Shown one piece after another: positions 7,358-9,394 of a stretch of 9,394 nt of DNA. Position 1 is the first letter of the stretch. Every line of letters begins with the position of its first letter. The translations under genes were made by a program, and so were the position numbers. The notes beneath the pieces were generated by a model. That model saw only the letters and a program-made list of their open reading frames with translations. It searched no databases and was not told the DNA's origin. Origin of the DNA: Patescibacteria group bacterium (GTDB lineage Bacteria > Patescibacteriota > Minisyncoccia > Minisyncoccales > JAGOPM01); the NCBI GenBank assembly GCA_022710815.1, contig JAKLGF010000014.1:1-9394 (forward strand), written 5' to 3'.

Positions 7358-8584
7358 TTATTTCGCTAATTTTTTAATCACCTCCCCTACTCTCTGGCTA
7401 GCCAATCCATCCAAAAGATAAACCTGATCATACAAAAATGTTTTTTGATTAGCTTGCATTTCTTCTATTGCCTGAGAGTCAAAAAGAGATTTTTCTATCT
7501 TTTCCTTAACTTGCTCTTTGGTTTCTGCTAAAAGAGCGGATCCGCTTTGGGAATAATAAGGAAACAAGTCTTTTTTTCCGGTTAGATTGACTGCCACTAC
7601 TGATTTCTTCAAAATCATTGCCTCAATGGCAACTGTTGAGTTGAAGGTGACCAAAGAATCGCAACAAGCTAATAAATCGTATAGGTCAGCCTCGTGCTGG
7701 AATAATTTAATATTGTAATTCCTTTGATTCAAGAATTCTTGGAAAACTTCCTTTTTCTCTTCAGGATGCAATTTAATAATCAATTGGGCCTGAGGAATTT
7801 CTGTCACTGCCTGAATAATCGCATTATTAAAATCCTCCCACTCTTTTCTGTCCCACAAATATCCCAATAATGGTTGGGTAGCTAACAAAACTGTCTTCTT
7901 GCTAGAATCAATTCCAATTTTAGTTTTAATCTCCTGAATATTTGCTTGTCTATGAATCAGCTTATCAAACCTAGGCTGGCCAGTAACAAAAATCATATTT
8001 TCAGGAACTCCCATTTTGATATAGGCTTGTTTGGCAAAAGGACCCAAAACAGCAATATTTACTCCTGGGGCATAAACTGGCAAAGGCAAAAGGAGCTTGA
8101 AGAATTCTTTTAAAAAATCTTTAAATGATGCCTTGTGGATACAAAAGAAAGTATTATAGAAGAATAGATAGCTGGTTCTTTTCTGAGCATCAAACAAGAA
8201 TTTAAATGCTGTTTTAATAATTCTAATAATCTTGGCAAAAAAAGAATTCTTGTTGTGAGCAGAATAATCAGCAGTTATTCCATCGTCAATTTGCAATATT
8301 GGAATATTCAAATGATTGGCAGCCATTATAAAAGCATTCATAAATGGCCCGCAAAAATCAGCTATAACAATATTAGGCTTTTCTTCTTTAAGAATTTCTA
8401 TGGCATTAAATGTCTTGTAATCGCGGGCTTTCTTAAAAGCAATATTATTATTCCTTAAAAATTGTGATTCTTGATCTCTAAAAGAAATGGCTTGTATCAA
8501 AAATTCGTCCTTCAAAAAAGGATTAATCAAGCTTATCTGCTGTATTTCTCGACTGTTTAAGGGAATAAACAATATTTTTTTCAT
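7358..8584 (-). CDS. GT-B-like glycosyl/glycerophosphotransferase, candidate NulO transferase
   Basis: From the ATG at 8584 this is a 408-residue soluble-looking protein with a two-domain GT-B layout. The N-terminal domain starts MKKILFIPLN and contains QIDDGITADYSAH (98-110). The linker has VTGQPRFD (200-207). The C-terminal domain has IIKLHPEE (269-276) and ADLYDLLACCDSLVTFNST (299-317), followed by AIEAMILKKSVV (319-330), a nucleotide-binding pattern shared with the UDP-GlcNAc 2-epimerase and CDP-glycerol glycerophosphotransferase superfamily. The trio DDG (100-102), HP (273-274) and ST (316-317) recalls the short motifs of bacterial sialyltransferases, so it is a candidate for using the CMP-NulO made downstream. 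It lacks the N-terminal signature of the hydrolysing epimerase NeuC. The start is set by an AGGTGA ribosome site overlapping the preceding stop; an in-frame TTG at 8605 is less likely. Class confident, donor inferred. Confidence 0.8.
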   Translation of the reverse strand: MKKILFIPLNSREIQQISLINPFLKDEFLIQAISFRDQESQFLRNNNIAFKKARDYKTFNAIEILKEEKPNIVIADFCGPFMNAFIMAANHLNIPILQIDDGITADYSAHNKNSFFAKIIRIIKTAFKFLFDAQKRTSYLFFYNTFFCIHKASFKDFLKEFFKLLLPLPVYAPGVNIAVLGPFAKQAYIKMGVPENMIFVTGQPRFDKLIHRQANIQEIKTKIGIDSSKKTVLLATQPLLGYLWDRKEWEDFNNAIIQAVTEIPQAQLIIKLHPEEKKEVFQEFLNQRNYNIKLFQHEADLYDLLACCDSLVTFNSTVAIEAMILKKSVVAVNLTGKKDLFPYYSQSGSALLAETKEQVKEKIEKSLFDSQAIEEMQANQKTFLYDQVYLLDGLASQRVGEVIKKLAK

Positions 8585-8588
8585 AAAA

Positions 8589-8594
8589 TCACCT
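8589..8594 (-). promoter_or_regulatory. Shine-Dalgarno AGGTGA that fixes the GT-B-like start at 8584
   Basis: On the minus strand AGGTGA (8594-8589) lies 4 bases before the ATG at 8584 and contains the TGA stop of the upstream methyltransferase. It is the clearest ribosome-binding site in the window and decides between ATG 8584 and the in-frame TTG at 8605. Termination and reinitiation are probably coupled here. Confidence 0.75.
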
Positions 8595-9338
8595 GGCTTT
8601 GGCAATAACAGACATGTGCCAAGCTTCTTGATTAGCTGGCTTGCTCAAATCAAAAGCCTTACAGATTTTTATCACTTCAAATCCGGAAATCTCAAGCATT
8701 AATTTTATCTCCTGAGGGAAATAAAATCTGACTGTGTGCTTTTCTTTTGCCTCGTGCTCTTGCCCGGTTATTTTGTCAGTAATCAAAAAATCGTAATTAA
8801 CTTGGCAAATATGGTCCTGAGCAATTAAATCAGGAACTGCTTTGCGTAAAACCTTAAGACTATCATTTTGGAAAATCTTTTCTCTCTTTTCAGGAGGATT
8901 AGTCAAAACTCCCAAACCATTCCAAACATCAAAAACAAATAATCCTCCAGGTTTGAGATGTTTTCTGATATTAATAAAAGTCTTGAGAATATCGGAATTC
9001 TTAGTCAAGTACCCTATAACAGCAAACATGCTTACGCAAACATCAAATTTTTCTTTGACTTTGAAATCTCTAAGATCTCCTTGAAAAAATTTGATGTCTT
9101 TGATTTTACTCTGGGCGATTTCTATCATTGATCTTGATAAATCAAATCCAGTAACTTGATAGCCCATTTTCTTGAAAATAAGGGAATGATTTCCTGATCC
9201 ACATCCAGCATCAAGCAACTTCTTAGCTCCTTTATCGTATTTCTTAATAATCTTATCTACAAAAAGACTCTCTTGTTGATAGTCTTTTTCTTGATAGATT
9301 AAGTCGTATGCTTGAGCAATTATTTTCTGAAAATTCAT
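8589..9338 (-). CDS. SAM-dependent methyltransferase, amino-sugar N-methyltransferase-like
   Basis: A 249-residue class I methyltransferase. The N-terminus has AYDLIYQEKDYQQE (10-23), a helix pattern seen in sugar N,N-dimethyltransferases of the DesVI/TylM1 type. SAM-binding motif I is LLDAGCGSGNHS (41-52), with acidic D66 (TGFDLS), GDLRDF (87-92) and MFAVIGYL (104-111). The segment LFVFDVWNGLGVLTNPP (133-149) and the later HTVRFYFPQEIKLMLEISGF (201-220) and AWHMSVIAKAR (239-249) are also in the style of that group. Its start overlaps the stop of the aminotransferase gene (ATGA), a neighbourhood that fits methylation of the newly installed sugar amine. It ends inside the ribosome site of the next gene. 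N-methylation is inferred from resemblance and context; an O-methyltransferase remains possible. Confidence 0.85.
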   Translation of the reverse strand: MNFQKIIAQAYDLIYQEKDYQQESLFVDKIIKKYDKGAKKLLDAGCGSGNHSLIFKKMGYQVTGFDLSRSMIEIAQSKIKDIKFFQGDLRDFKVKEKFDVCVSMFAVIGYLTKNSDILKTFINIRKHLKPGGLFVFDVWNGLGVLTNPPEKREKIFQNDSLKVLRKAVPDLIAQDHICQVNYDFLITDKITGQEHEAKEKHTVRFYFPQEIKLMLEISGFEVIKICKAFDLSKPANQEAWHMSVIAKAR

Positions 9339-9394
9339 AACTTTTGCTTTATTTCCCTAATTGAATTAACAACATATTCCATTTCTTTTTTAGT
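9335..9394 (-). CDS. C-terminal end of a probable DegT/DnrJ/EryC1 sugar aminotransferase (cut by window edge)
   Basis: An open frame enters at base 9394 and ends at a TGA (9337-9335), giving 19 residues: TKKEMEYVVNSIREIKQKL. An LT-x-EE-hydrophobic-YV-x2-SI-x-E helix is the usual last element of PLP-dependent DegT/DnrJ/EryC1/StrS aminotransferases, which put an amino group on keto nucleotide sugars. The TGA overlaps the methyltransferase ATG as ATGA, the same junction seen at 4008-4011, supporting a real gene end. With only the tail visible the family call is tentative. LegC and PseC, the aminotransferases of NulO pathways, are in this family, so the missing part could belong to the same pathway. 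Confidence 0.6.
   Translation of the reverse strand, partial: TKKEMEYVVNSIREIKQKL

Noticed and set aside
7358..8584. NeuC/LegG hydrolysing UDP-sugar 2-epimerase
   Set aside because: The fold and C-terminal pattern are related, but the N-terminal epimerase signature (G-T/S-R-x-E/D near the start) is absent and the DDG segment fits a transferase better.
8585..8605. TTG at 8605 as the start of the GT-B-like gene
   Set aside because: The ATG at 8584 has a good AGGTGA site at the right distance and gives the expected MKKILFIPLN N-terminus.
1481..9084. Several plus-strand open frames of 60-100 codons (for example 1481-1789, 4786-5025, 6425-6691, 8842-9084)
   Set aside because: Each lies inside or mostly inside a well-supported minus-strand gene, has no recognisable domain, and reads as the antisense of conserved segments. 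They are antisense shadows.
4008..9337. Alternative genetic code with TGA as glycine (Gracilibacteria/SR1)
   Set aside because: TGA ends three genes exactly where families should end and where the next gene starts (9335, 8589, 4008), so TGA is a real stop here.
1..9394. CRISPR array, tRNA, insertion sequence or phage genes
   Set aside because: No regularly spaced repeats, no cloverleaf candidates in the tiny gaps, and no transposase, integrase or phage-like protein was seen.

Overview
The window is one compact, unidirectional gene cluster. All eleven genes lie on the minus strand, so it is read from base 9394 down to base 1. It encodes part of a surface-glycan pathway centred on a nonulosonic acid (NulO: sialic, legionaminic or related nine-carbon sugar acid). 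Both ends are cut by the window edge. Coding density is near total: neighbours overlap by 4-14 bases or are 1-5 bases apart, with one exception, a 76-base gap at 4977-5052. No stretch over 300 bases lacks a gene. I see no tRNA, rRNA, CRISPR array, insertion sequence or long repeat.

Upstream module (9394 to 5053): the last 19 codons of a probable DegT/DnrJ-type sugar aminotransferase; an N-methyltransferase-like SAM enzyme; a GT-B-like transferase carrying DDG, HP and ST motifs reminiscent of bacterial sialyltransferases; a multi-pass GT39/PMT-like membrane glycosyltransferase; and a second, different SAM methyltransferase.

The 76-base gap holds a hairpin flanked by A and T runs, which could be a terminator, followed by a weak sigma70-like promoter.

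Downstream module (4976 to 1): a Gfo/Idh/MocA oxidoreductase; a CMP-NulO synthetase; a PtmA-like SDR; a NeuB-family NulO synthase; a complete 3-hydroxyacyl-CoA dehydrogenase; and the N-terminal part of a probable tandem GNAT acyltransferase. The first four resemble sets found in Campylobacter-type flagellin glycosylation loci (PtmA/PtmB/PtmC). NeuB condenses phosphoenolpyruvate with a six-carbon amino sugar, the synthetase activates the product with CTP, and a transferase such as the GT-B-like protein would attach it. The dehydrogenase plus GNAT pair is unexpected and could supply and attach a 3-hydroxybutyryl group.

Organism: base composition is strongly AT-rich by eye. Genes are packed, most starts lack a clear Shine-Dalgarno sequence, and TGA is used as an ordinary stop three times (ends near 9335, 8589 and 4008). 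This suits a small-genome lineage such as Patescibacteria/CPR, but an Omnitrophota-like bacterium or a DPANN archaeon cannot be excluded. TGA as a stop argues against the Gracilibacteria/SR1 code. No taxonomic marker gene is present, so this placement is inference.
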